A stretch of 64,000 bases of DNA, from assembly GCA_900538545.1 (NCBI GenBank), contig UPYK01000007.1, positions 26,098-90,097 of the forward strand, written 5' to 3'. Made by a program: the position numbers and the translations under genes. The notes under the pieces were generated by a model, which saw nothing but the letters and a program-made list of their open reading frames with translations, did not search any database and was not told the origin of the DNA. Positions 34,038-41,821 of this stretch are shown here, in pieces. Within the stretch, counting starts at the first letter, position 1, and every line of letters starts with the position of its first letter. Source of the DNA: an uncultured Eggerthella sp. (GTDB taxonomy: Bacteria > Actinomycetota > Coriobacteriia > Coriobacteriales > Eggerthellaceae).

Positions 34038-35399
34038 TTAAACGAGATGACCTTTGAGATACCAGGTTCGAGCTTCGTCGATCTTGACTGGCACGATCGT
34101 GCCCAAGAGCTGTTCGAGCTTGACCCCTGAAGGAAGCGGAGCGTGGACCGTCTGATTCTTAGGGCTCTTACCTGCAAGAATGGATGGATCGCGCTTTGAA
34201 GTGCCTTCGATCAAGACAGGAACAGTGGCTCCAAGATCTGCCTGATTGGCGCTAAAGGCACCCTGTTGTACGAGCTCAACTAACCGATCGAAACGATCCT
34301 GGATCTCTTCATGCGTAGAGGTTGGTGCAAGCTCAGCTGCAGGTGTCCCTTCACGCGGAGAATAGAGAAAGGTGAATACCTGGTGATAGCCAACCTGTTC
34401 GATGAGGCTATAGGTATCGAGGAAATCTTGCTCGGTCTCTCCCGGGAATCCAACGATAACATCAGTGGAGAGCGCGATATCAGGGCGCGCAAGTCGCAAT
34501 TTGTCGATGAGCTCAAGATAGCGCTCGCGCGTATAGCGGCGATTCATCTCATGAAGGATCGCGTTGGATCCTGATTGAACCGGGAGATGCAGTGCAGGCA
34601 TGAGATTGGGAAGCTCGCCGAACAGGGCGATCACTTCATCGGTCAGATCTTTTGGATGCGACGTGGCAAACCGCAAACGCTCGATGCCCGTATCTGAAAC
34701 GCGTTTGATAAGTTCGCTGAATTGCGGTGAGCCATAGAGATCGCGCCCATAAGAATTCACATTCTGCCCTAGCAGCGTGATCTCCTTCACGCCTTCGCTG
34801 ACGAGCGAACGCGCTTCAGCGATGATGTCTTCGACCGTGCGGGACTTCTCGCGTCCGCGCACATAAGGAACGATGCAATAGGTGCAGAAATTATTGCACC
34901 CAATGGAGATCGGAAGCCATGCTGACCAGGGAACCTCGCGGCTCGTAGGCAAGCAGGTAGGAAATTCATCAGCAGCGTCGAGCACTTCAACAGCAGCGGT
35001 ATGGCCAGCGATCGCTTGCTTGAGAAGCGATGGAACGCTCGAGAGGTTGAAGGTGCCGAATACGGCGCTCACGTGGGGCAGCTCCTCGATCAGGTGCTCA
35101 CCCTCATGCTGTCCGATACAACCCCCTATGCATATGATGCGCTCTTCAAGGTCGGAATGAGCAGGAAGCTCTATGTTCTTAAGAGAAGCAACTTGACCTT
35201 TGAGGCGTGTTTCTGCTGCTGCACGCACACAGCAGGTCATATAAACGACGATCTCGGATTCTTCGATCGAATCGACACGGCGTGCACCTTCAGCTTCGAG
35301 CATACCAACGATGCGTTCTGAATCGTGCTTGTTCATCTGACACCCGAAGGTGATCACATGAAACGTGCGGTTTTGGAGCGAGGATGGAACAGGAGTCAT
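34038..35399 (-). CDS. miaB: tRNA-2-methylthio-N6-dimethylallyladenosine synthase
   Basis: Radical SAM methylthiotransferase that makes ms2i6A at tRNA position 37. From ATG 35399 (453 residues) the auxiliary cluster cysteines are C20 (FGCQMNKHDS), C56 and C94; the radical SAM cysteines are C168, C172 and C175 (GCNNFCTYCIVP). A C-terminal TRAM domain ends the protein. AGGAAAGG before 35399 supports this start; the longer frame adds 22 residues that run into spoVS. Substrate-making miaA is directly downstream. Confidence 0.95.
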   Translation of the reverse strand: MTPVPSSLQNRTFHVITFGCQMNKHDSERIVGMLEAEGARRVDSIEESEIVVYMTCCVRAAAETRLKGQVASLKNIELPAHSDLEERIICIGGCIGQHEGEHLIEELPHVSAVFGTFNLSSVPSLLKQAIAGHTAAVEVLDAADEFPTCLPTSREVPWSAWLPISIGCNNFCTYCIVPYVRGREKSRTVEDIIAEARSLVSEGVKEITLLGQNVNSYGRDLYGSPQFSELIKRVSDTGIERLRFATSHPKDLTDEVIALFGELPNLMPALHLPVQSGSNAILHEMNRRYTRERYLELIDKLRLARPDIALSTDVIVGFPGETEQDFLDTYSLIEQVGYHQVFTFLYSPREGTPAAELAPTSTHEEIQDRFDRLVELVQQGAFSANQADLGATVPVLIEGTSKRDPSILAGKSPKNQTVHAPLPSGVKLEQLLGTIVPVKIDEARTWYLKGHLV

Positions 35400-35418
35400 G
35401 AAGACCTTTCCTGTGGGT

Positions 35419-35724
35419 TTAGCGAGGAACAACGCTGAATCTGATCGCTGTGCGATACTCGCCATCGATCACGATGTCGGCGAAAGAAGGAATACAAACA
35501 ATATCGATGCCAACAGGAGAAAGGAAGCCGCGCGAGATCGCGATCGCTTTCACGGCCTGATTGACCGCCCCTGCACCAACCGATTGGATCTCTACGGGAA
35601 CACCATCTTTGATCATGCCAGCTACAGCACCTGCAACAGATGCAGGAGATGATTTCGAAGAAACCTTTAGACAATGGATCTCGGATGATTGTGGAGCTGT
35701 CTCTTGTGAATTCGATTGAGGCAT
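35419..35724 (-). CDS. SpoVS-family (Alba-like) protein
   Basis: A 101-residue member of the stage V sporulation protein S family: LKVSSKSSPASVAGAVAGMI, VEIQSVGAGAVNQAVKAIAI, and IDIVCIPSFADI match the small Alba-like fold. About 15 hydrophilic residues precede the fold. SpoVS affects late sporulation in Bacillus but the family also occurs in non-sporing bacteria; no other sporulation gene is in this window. Here it heads spoVS-miaB-miaA-hflX, with miaB 19 bases downstream. The fold suggests nucleic-acid binding; its role here is unknown. Confidence 0.85.
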   Translation of the reverse strand: MPQSNSQETAPQSSEIHCLKVSSKSSPASVAGAVAGMIKDGVPVEIQSVGAGAVNQAVKAIAISRGFLSPVGIDIVCIPSFADIVIDGEYRTAIRFSVVPR

Positions 35725-35784
35725 CGGTCGATCTTTCCAAGTTTGTAGTGCATCTAAACTGCTTTTATAGTGTGTGTTTATGAT

Positions 35785-35813
35785 ATTTTACCGATTCATA
35801 GATAATTACGCAA
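35785..35813 (-). promoter_or_regulatory. Probable promoter of spoVS-miaB-miaA-hflX
   Basis: On the minus strand: -35 TTGCGT (35808-35813), 17-base spacer, -10 TAAAAT (35785-35790), 61 bases before the spoVS ATG. A second -10-like TATAAA lies about 20 bases further down. Confidence 0.55.
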
Positions 35814-35843
35814 TCCTCGGCAAATTCAGGGTGCGAAACAGGG

Positions 35844-36959
35844 TTAATGCTCGGTCTCGAACGGAATGGTGATGGTGACCTTATCCGAGCCAGTCCGAAC
35901 CTTCACGGCATCGGAACGCTTGAGATAATAATGCTCCGCTAAAGCATCGAAAGCCTGCTCAAGTGCTTTCTCAAACGTCTCATAGTCCTCTGGTGAAAGC
36001 TTGAGCTTGCGCTGTTCAGCATAAAGGCTCTTAGATGAACCATTCTCAGTCGCAGGATCTTGAGATTCAGAGGGCTTCGCGTTCTGTTCTCCTTCAAAGG
36101 ACAATTGCTCGATAAAGGGCTTGAGCGGAGCGATCTGATCGTCGAGGATGCGCCTGGCGCTACGCGAGGAAAGAGGCAATCCGATCTCAGCCGCACGTTC
36201 GCTGAAGGTGTCTGGATCGAAGATGTACTTCAAATAGTTGAGCACGGTTTCTCGCTCAGGATGAAGGTTCTTCGAGCTAGACCCATCTTCGCTCTCCTGC
36301 GTTGACGGTTCGTAATGAGAAAGGGTCGCGGCGATCTCCACTGGGCTTCCAAGGAAGATATCGAGGCTTCCTTGAGAATCGAGAGCGAATTCCATCACGA
36401 TGCGCGCGATATTGCGCGGACCACGCATGATCTGCTCTCCCCGCTCATTGATATGAATATAAGGAAGCGAAGATTGGTCGATGCGTTCAGGCAGATGAGC
36501 CGTGAGCGCATGAAGCCCGAGAGAGGTGCCTGCATCACGCTCAGAGAAGAGCACGGAAGCTTCATCGACGTTTTCCTTGATAGAATAAAGCGCCATACCA
36601 CGGCCGTGCACACCCCAGCGATCCTCGTGGAAGGTGTCGAGCTTCGAGGTGACAAAAGGCTCGAAAACCGTGGCATGCAAATGCTCTGGAATGCCCGATC
36701 CATCATCAAGGACCGTAAGATAGCGACACCCCTGCTCTTTCCAGCTTGCGATGAAGATGGCGCTTGCATGCGCATCACGCGAATTGCGGAGCAACTCGAG
36801 CACTACGTCCTCAAAACAGGTGATGTCCTGTTTAGCCTGACGTCGTTGCGCTTCTTTGGCGCGTAAACGAACGAAGCCATCCCCGAGATTCTCTTGAACC
36901 CGGAGATAGCTTTCGCCCGTGATATCTTCTATGAATGATGAAAGGTCATCGGTGCTCAT
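35844..36959 (-). CDS. Orphan GHKL-fold ATPase
   Basis: The N-terminal half is a GHKL (gyrase, Hsp90, histidine kinase, MutL) ATP-binding domain: N box VLELLRNSRDAHA (residues 52-64), G1 DDGSGIP (85-91), G2 GVHGRGMAL (116-124). There is no histidine phosphoacceptor domain, no membrane segment and no sensor domain, so it is not a normal two-component kinase. The G2 box with HGRGM resembles the MutL/Hsp90/MORC side of the superfamily more than kinases. The C-terminal half (about 200-371) is acidic and partly low-complexity (EGEQNAKPSESQDP) with no domain I can name. It lies 30 bases after rny on the same strand. The partner and process are unknown. Confidence 0.8.
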   Translation of the reverse strand: MSTDDLSSFIEDITGESYLRVQENLGDGFVRLRAKEAQRRQAKQDITCFEDVVLELLRNSRDAHASAIFIASWKEQGCRYLTVLDDGSGIPEHLHATVFEPFVTSKLDTFHEDRWGVHGRGMALYSIKENVDEASVLFSERDAGTSLGLHALTAHLPERIDQSSLPYIHINERGEQIMRGPRNIARIVMEFALDSQGSLDIFLGSPVEIAATLSHYEPSTQESEDGSSSKNLHPERETVLNYLKYIFDPDTFSERAAEIGLPLSSRSARRILDDQIAPLKPFIEQLSFEGEQNAKPSESQDPATENGSSKSLYAEQRKLKLSPEDYETFEKALEQAFDALAEHYYLKRSDAVKVRTGSDKVTITIPFETEH

Positions 36960-36989
36960 GGTTACTACCGAAAGCGCTCTGCAAAAGCT

Positions 36990-38525
36990 TTACTTAGCAA
37001 AATCGACCGCACGTGTTTCGCGGATGACGACCACCTTGACCTGTCCAGGATATTTGGTTTCGCTCTGGATCTGCGCAGCGATGTCGTGAGCAAGGACCGT
37101 AGCACGCGCTTCATCGACCTTATCGGGCGTTACGATCACACGCACCTCGCGGCCTGCCTGAATCGCATGAGTCTGCTCAACACCATCATAGGAATTTGCG
37201 ATCTCTTCGAGCTTCTCAAGGCGCTTGATGTAGGATTCAAGGTTCTCCTTGCGCGCGCCTGGGCGTGCAGCTGAGACCGCGTCTGCTGCCTGTACGAGCA
37301 CATCGATGACGCTGGTGGGTTCGATATCGTTGTGATGTGCTTCGATCGCATGAACGATGGTCGCATCTTCGCCATAACGGCGAGCAAGATCGGCTCCGAT
37401 GACCGCATGGGAGCCCTCGACCTCGTGATCGATCGCTTTACCAAGATCGTGAAGAAGACCTGCACGACGGGCAGGAACCGGGTCAAGACCAAGCTCAGAT
37501 GCCATGATGCCGCAGAGATAGGCAACCTCAAGAGAGTGCGTGAGCACGTTCTGCCCATATGAGGTGCGATAGCGCAAACGGCCGAGCGTCTTCTCTAGCT
37601 CGGGATGAAGGTCATGGATGCCAGTATCGAAAGTGGCCTGAGCAGCAGCTTCCTTGATCTGCTGATAGACGTACTTCTTTGCCTTGTTGTACATCTCTTC
37701 GATGCGAGCGGGATGGATGCGCCCATCAGCGATGAGGTTCTGCATCGTAACGCTTGCGATCTCGCGACGCACGGGGTCGTGCGAAGAAACGGTAACGCAC
37801 TCAGGAGTATCGTCGATGATGAGATTCGTTCCCGTGATCTGCTCGAATGAACGGATGTTTCGTCCTTCACGACCGATGATGCGGCCCTTCAGATCGTCTG
37901 AGGGAATATGGATCGTAGAGACGGTGATCTGCGTGGTGTAATCTGCAGCGATGCGCTGGATCGCAAGGCTCAAGATCTCACGCGCCTTCTTATCGGCTTC
38001 AGCACGCGTGCGCATTTCTGCATCGCGAATGATGGTGGCAGATTCGTGAACCACTTCATCTTTCAAGCCATCGAGAAGCTGAATCTTCGCTTCTTCGCTC
38101 GTAAGACCAGCGATCTGCTCCAAGCGCGCATTGATCTTCTTCTGCGAGACGTTCAAATCGTGCTGGCGCTTATCAAGCTGACCCTGCAACGAAGAGATCT
38201 GATGTTCGCGCTTATCGATGAACTCGCTGCGCTTATCAAGATTCTCTTCGCGTTGAATGAGACGATTTTCCGTAGAGCGGATCTCTTTCATGCGCTCTTT
38301 GCTTTCGTTCTCCACATCTTGCTTGATCTTGAGTGCTTCATCCTTTGCTTCGACGAGCGCTTCGCGGCGCATGTTTTCCGCTTCGCGCTGTGCATCGGAG
38401 ACGATCGCTTGAGCTTCTTTTGCGGCAGCCTTGGAGCGACCTTTCTGAACCTTGAGCATCAAGAAATAACCGATGAGGAAGCCAACGATGATCGCAATTG
38501 CGGCTATGATGATAACCTCAAACAC
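36990..38525 (-). CDS. rny: Ribonuclease Y
   Basis: Membrane-bound endoribonuclease that starts mRNA decay. The 511-residue product has an N-terminal transmembrane helix (about 2-24), a long coiled coil (about 30-190), a KH domain with GRIIGREGRNIRSFE, and an HD domain with HDLGKAIDHEVEGSHAVIG and EAHHND. GTG 38525 follows AGGAAGGAAG. The leader lies downstream of the recX terminator and the structured region described separately. Confidence 0.96.
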   Translation of the reverse strand: MFEVIIIAAIAIIVGFLIGYFLMLKVQKGRSKAAAKEAQAIVSDAQREAENMRREALVEAKDEALKIKQDVENESKERMKEIRSTENRLIQREENLDKRSEFIDKREHQISSLQGQLDKRQHDLNVSQKKINARLEQIAGLTSEEAKIQLLDGLKDEVVHESATIIRDAEMRTRAEADKKAREILSLAIQRIAADYTTQITVSTIHIPSDDLKGRIIGREGRNIRSFEQITGTNLIIDDTPECVTVSSHDPVRREIASVTMQNLIADGRIHPARIEEMYNKAKKYVYQQIKEAAAQATFDTGIHDLHPELEKTLGRLRYRTSYGQNVLTHSLEVAYLCGIMASELGLDPVPARRAGLLHDLGKAIDHEVEGSHAVIGADLARRYGEDATIVHAIEAHHNDIEPTSVIDVLVQAADAVSAARPGARKENLESYIKRLEKLEEIANSYDGVEQTHAIQAGREVRVIVTPDKVDEARATVLAHDIAAQIQSETKYPGQVKVVVIRETRAVDFAK

Positions 38526-38570
38526 AATTCTTCCTTCCTATTTTCCTGGTATAAACTGGTGTTTTGGCAA

Positions 38571-38595
38571 TAAAAAAGCCTAGTAACAACCAGGC
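38571..38595 (-). terminator. Rho-independent terminator after recX
   Basis: On the minus strand: GCCTGG, 6-base loop, CTAGGC (one G-T pair), then TTTTTTATTG. It would end recA-recX transcription, or act as an attenuator in front of rny 46 bases downstream. Confidence 0.85.
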
Positions 38596-38755
38596 ATGAG
38601 TACGCGCAAACACTTTGCGTATAGTGAAAGATATTTTCTGTTATATACAAAGCGTCTTGATGACGCGAAAACTCAAGCTAGGAAAATGATAAAGGATAGG
38701 GCGCGTTTTGCCTAGCAGAAGAGCGCCCAAAGAGCGAGAACTCACGCAAAATGCA
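38596..38755 (-). ncRNA. Structured RNA region between recX stop and its terminator (possible pseudoknot)
   Basis: 160 bases of the minus strand hold, in order: GGGCGC/GCGCCC (38728-38723 with 38704-38699), whose loop contains GCTAGG (38716-38711) that is complementary to CCTAGC just downstream (38682-38677), an H-type pseudoknot arrangement; then GCGTC/GACGC (38666-38652); then CGCAAA/TTTGCG (38619-38605); then the terminator hairpin. This is more structure than a normal 3' end. It might be a 3'-UTR small RNA or the leader of rny. I cannot assign a known RNA family. Confidence 0.45.
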
Positions 38756-39346
38756 TTACTGCTCTTCCCGCTCTGCCATCCAAGTCTTGACCGCACTGCT
38801 TGCCACGCTTGACGAGAATCCATTGCGAATGAGCTTCGCGTAGGCCGCTTGCTTCTTGTTTTTCGCACGCGGTGGCTTACGCTCGAGCAGACGAATCGCG
38901 TTGTCGAGCTGGCTTCCCTGCTCTTCGAGAAAAACATCAGGAAAACCAGGGATGGCATAGGCATCGATCTGATGGCCTTTCAGGTCACGCACGATGCCAT
39001 TGATCCCTTTTGACGCACGCAAGCGCATGCGAATGAAGCCTTCAGCGAAACGCGCATCGTCCAAATAGCCACAGCGCAGAGCGCGCTCGAGCGATTCAGC
39101 GATCGCGCGCTCGGTATAATGATCGCGCTGGAGACGAGAACGGGTTTCGGTGACTGAACGATCACGCACCGCAAGCAAGCGCTCGATCTTCCCAAAAGCA
39201 GCATTCGCATTGTCGTTGTATTCATCGCGTGCTTCATTTACATGCGGCGAGCGCGCAGGAGCGGTACCATCGCTAGCGCTCGATGGCAATGAGGGCTCCT
39301 GCTCGCGTAAAAGGTTCTTTTGGATGTAATCCTTATCGATGAGCAT
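38756..39346 (-). CDS. recX: Regulatory protein RecX
   Basis: Binds RecA filaments and limits their activity. The 196-residue product shows the RecX helix repeats: LLAVRDRSVTETRSRL, YTERAIAESLERALRCGYL and DDARFAEGFIRMRL, followed by GINGIVRDLKGHQID. About 40 poorly conserved residues lead. It starts 21 bases after the recA stop, the usual recA-recX pairing, so it is induced together with recA. Confidence 0.92.
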   Translation of the reverse strand: MLIDKDYIQKNLLREQEPSLPSSASDGTAPARSPHVNEARDEYNDNANAAFGKIERLLAVRDRSVTETRSRLQRDHYTERAIAESLERALRCGYLDDARFAEGFIRMRLRASKGINGIVRDLKGHQIDAYAIPGFPDVFLEEQGSQLDNAIRLLERKPPRAKNKKQAAYAKLIRNGFSSSVASSAVKTWMAEREEQ

Positions 39347-39367
39347 ACGTCTGCCTTAGGTGCACGC

Positions 39368-40417
39368 TTATTCGCTCTGAGCCTGCTGCGCTGAAGCGGC
39401 CTCAGGCGCTGCTTCTCCCCAATCGATTGCAGGAAGATCGAAATGTTGACGAACCTTGTTTTCGATTTCGTTGCGAAGATCGGGGTTTTCTTGCAGCGTG
39501 CGTTTAGCCGCATCGCGACCTTGACCGAGACGCTCTTCACCATAGTTGAACCAGGAACCGCCCTTATTCACGATGCCAGCTTCCACGCCCATATCGAGCA
39601 CGCAGCCTTCTTTTGAAATGCCTTCACCATACATGAGGTCGAATTCTGCTTGACGGAAAGGTGGTGCGACCTTGTTCTTGACGATCTTCGCACGTACGCG
39701 ATTACCGATGAATTCACCATCTTTCTTCATGGATTCGATGCGGCGGATATCGATGCGTACGGAAGAGTAGAACTTGAGCGCACGGCCACCCGTAGTGGTT
39801 TCGGGGCTTCCGAACATGACACCGATCTTCTCGCGTAACTGGTTGATGAAGATGCAGGTGGTATTAGATTTAGAAAGAGAACCCGTGAGTTTGCGCAGCG
39901 CTTGGCTCATAAGACGTGCTTGCAGACCGACCGTGGCATCACCCATTTCGCCCTCGATCTCGGCACGTGGCACCAAAGCTGCGACCGAGTCGATGACCAC
40001 GCAATCGATCGTGCCGCTGCGAACGAGCAAGTCGCAGATCTCGAGCGCCTGCTCGCCGGTATCGGGTTGCGAGATGAGCAGCTCATCGACATCCACACCA
40101 AGGCGCGCTGCATAGACAGGATCGAGCGCATGTTCGGCATCGATGAAGGCAACGATGCCTCCCGCTGCTTGCGCTTCAGCGATGATATGAAGTGCGACCG
40201 TGGTCTTACCGCTTGATTCAGGGCCATAGATCTCAACGATCCTACCACGGGGCACTCCACCAATGCCAAGGGCGACATCGAGTGGCAGTGCTCCTGTGGG
40301 GATAGCCTCAACATTGAGGGCCGTGCTTTCGCCGAGCCGCATGATGGCGCCTTTGCCGAACTTCTTCTCGATCTCGTCAGTAGTGATTTTAAGCGTGGAT
40401 TCTTTATCCTTGATCAT
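39368..40417 (-). CDS. recA: Recombinase RecA
   Basis: Forms filaments on single-stranded DNA for strand exchange and LexA cleavage. The 349-residue product has Walker A GPESSGKTT (65-73), Walker B VIDSVAALVPRAE, the L2 loop region GGRALKFYSSVR and a short acidic-free C-terminal tail rich in Ala and Glu. ATG 40417 has AAGGAGAA upstream. The promoter carries a perfect LexA box in its spacer, so it is an SOS gene. Confidence 0.98.
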   Translation of the reverse strand: MIKDKESTLKITTDEIEKKFGKGAIMRLGESTALNVEAIPTGALPLDVALGIGGVPRGRIVEIYGPESSGKTTVALHIIAEAQAAGGIVAFIDAEHALDPVYAARLGVDVDELLISQPDTGEQALEICDLLVRSGTIDCVVIDSVAALVPRAEIEGEMGDATVGLQARLMSQALRKLTGSLSKSNTTCIFINQLREKIGVMFGSPETTTGGRALKFYSSVRIDIRRIESMKKDGEFIGNRVRAKIVKNKVAPPFRQAEFDLMYGEGISKEGCVLDMGVEAGIVNKGGSWFNYGEERLGQGRDAAKRTLQENPDLRNEIENKVRQHFDLPAIDWGEAAPEAASAQQAQSE

Positions 40418-40452
40418 TGGTTCTCCTTATCAGAACACGAAGTGATACTTAC

Positions 40453-40481
40453 AAGATAACCGAACACCTGTTCGATTTCAA
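40453..40481 (-). promoter_or_regulatory. recA promoter
   Basis: On the minus strand: -35 TTGAAA (40476-40481), 17-base spacer, -10 TATCTT (40453-40458). A strongly AT-rich stretch upstream (about 40482-40560) could act as an UP element. The rest of the 225-base gap to the pgsA-cinA stop shows no gene. Confidence 0.65.
40462..40473. promoter_or_regulatory. LexA box of recA
   Basis: GAAC-ACCT-GTTC inside CGAACACCTGTTCG, a perfect SOS box in the spacer of the recA promoter. Confidence 0.88.
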
Positions 40482-40642
40482 TATCTCTATCTGAAATAAT
40501 AGAAAGGAAACCTTATATTTTTTTGAACTTTATTTGATGTTTATTTTCGAGCGAACTCACGTAAAACTCAAATTTGTTCGAACTTTGACGAAGTGACCAC
40601 TATTCGGCGAACGAGCAACGAGCCCTTCACCCAATGAACGCT

Positions 40643-41821
40643 CTAAAGAGCGGCGAGCTCATCTTCGAAGAGCATGAGCGCATGAGCCACGGTCTGTTCG
40701 CGCACGCTCGCGCGATCCCCTGCAAAATGCATGACCTCCGCCCGGCTTCCCCGAGGGCTATCGACACCGAACCAAACGGTACCGACAGGCTTCTCAGGCG
40801 AGCCACCACCTGGTCCTGCAACTCCGGTTACCGCAACGGCAACCGTGGTGGAAAGAGCGCTGCGTGAACCCTGCGCCATCTGGATGGCCACCGGTTCGCT
40901 CACTGCTCCGTAGTGTTCAAGGTCTGAAGCGCTCACGTTGAGCAAGTGGTGCTTGACCTCATTCGAATAGCTCACCACACCGCCCTCAACAACAAAAGAG
41001 CTTCCCGGAACTGCGGTAAGAGAGCCCGCGATCAAGCCACCCGTGCAGCTTTCAGCGGTAGAGAGCTTGGCGCCTTTCTCTAGAGCGAGCACGATCAGCG
41101 CCGCTGCGCGCGCAATGATCTCTTCAGAGAGAACAGCAGAGTCTTCTCCCGCTGCCTCAGCGTCATCGATCCTGCCTTCACCAGGAACGAAGCGCAGGAT
41201 CGAGCGGCATTTCGCCAGATAATCGAGCATCGAGATGATGGTGAGCACGAGCGCGACGATCATGACGATCCAGGAAACAACATAGAGTGGTGTCTCGATC
41301 GCTGGTGTTGAGATGAACGGTTCGGAATCCTTGATGATGAAGAGCAGGATCGCGATGATCTGGAAGACGGTCTTTGCCTTGCCATACCAACTTGCTGCGA
41401 TGACCACGCCTTCAGAAGCAGCGAGCATGCGCAGGCCCGATACGATGAATTCCCGCGTAAGAATGATGAGCGCGACCCACGAAGGCAAGATCTGGAGCTC
41501 GCATAATGCAAGGAGTGCCGCAGCAACGAGGATCTTATCAGCCAGCGGATCCATGAACTTGCCGAAGTTCGTCACCTCTCCCCTGCTGCGCGCAAGATAG
41601 CCATCGAGCGCATCGGTGCAGGCGAGCACCACGAACAGAAGCGCAGCGAGCCAGGGCTTCAGCAGTTCGGCCTCGTTCCAATCCGGGAACCATGTTGGCC
41701 AAGGGCTCACGCAGGCAACGAAGAACACCGGCACGAGCAAAATACGGATGAGCGTGACGATATTGGCAGGCGTCCAGATCGTTGTAGGAGCTGCAGGTTG
41801 TGAAGAAGCGTTATCGCGCAC
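40643..41821 (-). CDS. PgsA-CinA fusion: phosphatidylglycerophosphate synthase plus nicotinamide-nucleotide amidase domain
   Basis: One 392-residue chain with two enzymes normally made separately. Residues 15-205 are a membrane CDP-alcohol phosphatidyltransferase with the complete motif D70-D73-G74-A77-R78-G87-D91-D95 and several hydrophobic helices, as in PgsA. Residues 230-392 are a CinA C-terminal (PncC) domain: AESCTGGLIAGSLTAVPGSS with Ser258, and VTGVAGPGGGSPEKPVGTVW. About 25 acidic residues link them. There is no stop or frameshift between. Start GTG 41821 has GGAGG six bases upstream and overlaps the rimO end by 11 bases; the frame opens ten codons earlier. In many Gram-positives rimO, pgsA, cinA and recA are neighbours, so fusion of adjacent genes is the likely origin. 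Confidence 0.9.
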   Translation of the reverse strand: MRDNASSQPAAPTTIWTPANIVTLIRILLVPVFFVACVSPWPTWFPDWNEAELLKPWLAALLFVVLACTDALDGYLARSRGEVTNFGKFMDPLADKILVAAALLALCELQILPSWVALIILTREFIVSGLRMLAASEGVVIAASWYGKAKTVFQIIAILLFIIKDSEPFISTPAIETPLYVVSWIVMIVALVLTIISMLDYLAKCRSILRFVPGEGRIDDAEAAGEDSAVLSEEIIARAAALIVLALEKGAKLSTAESCTGGLIAGSLTAVPGSSFVVEGGVVSYSNEVKHHLLNVSASDLEHYGAVSEPVAIQMAQGSRSALSTTVAVAVTGVAGPGGGSPEKPVGTVWFGVDSPRGSRAEVMHFAGDRASVREQTVAHALMLFEDELAAL

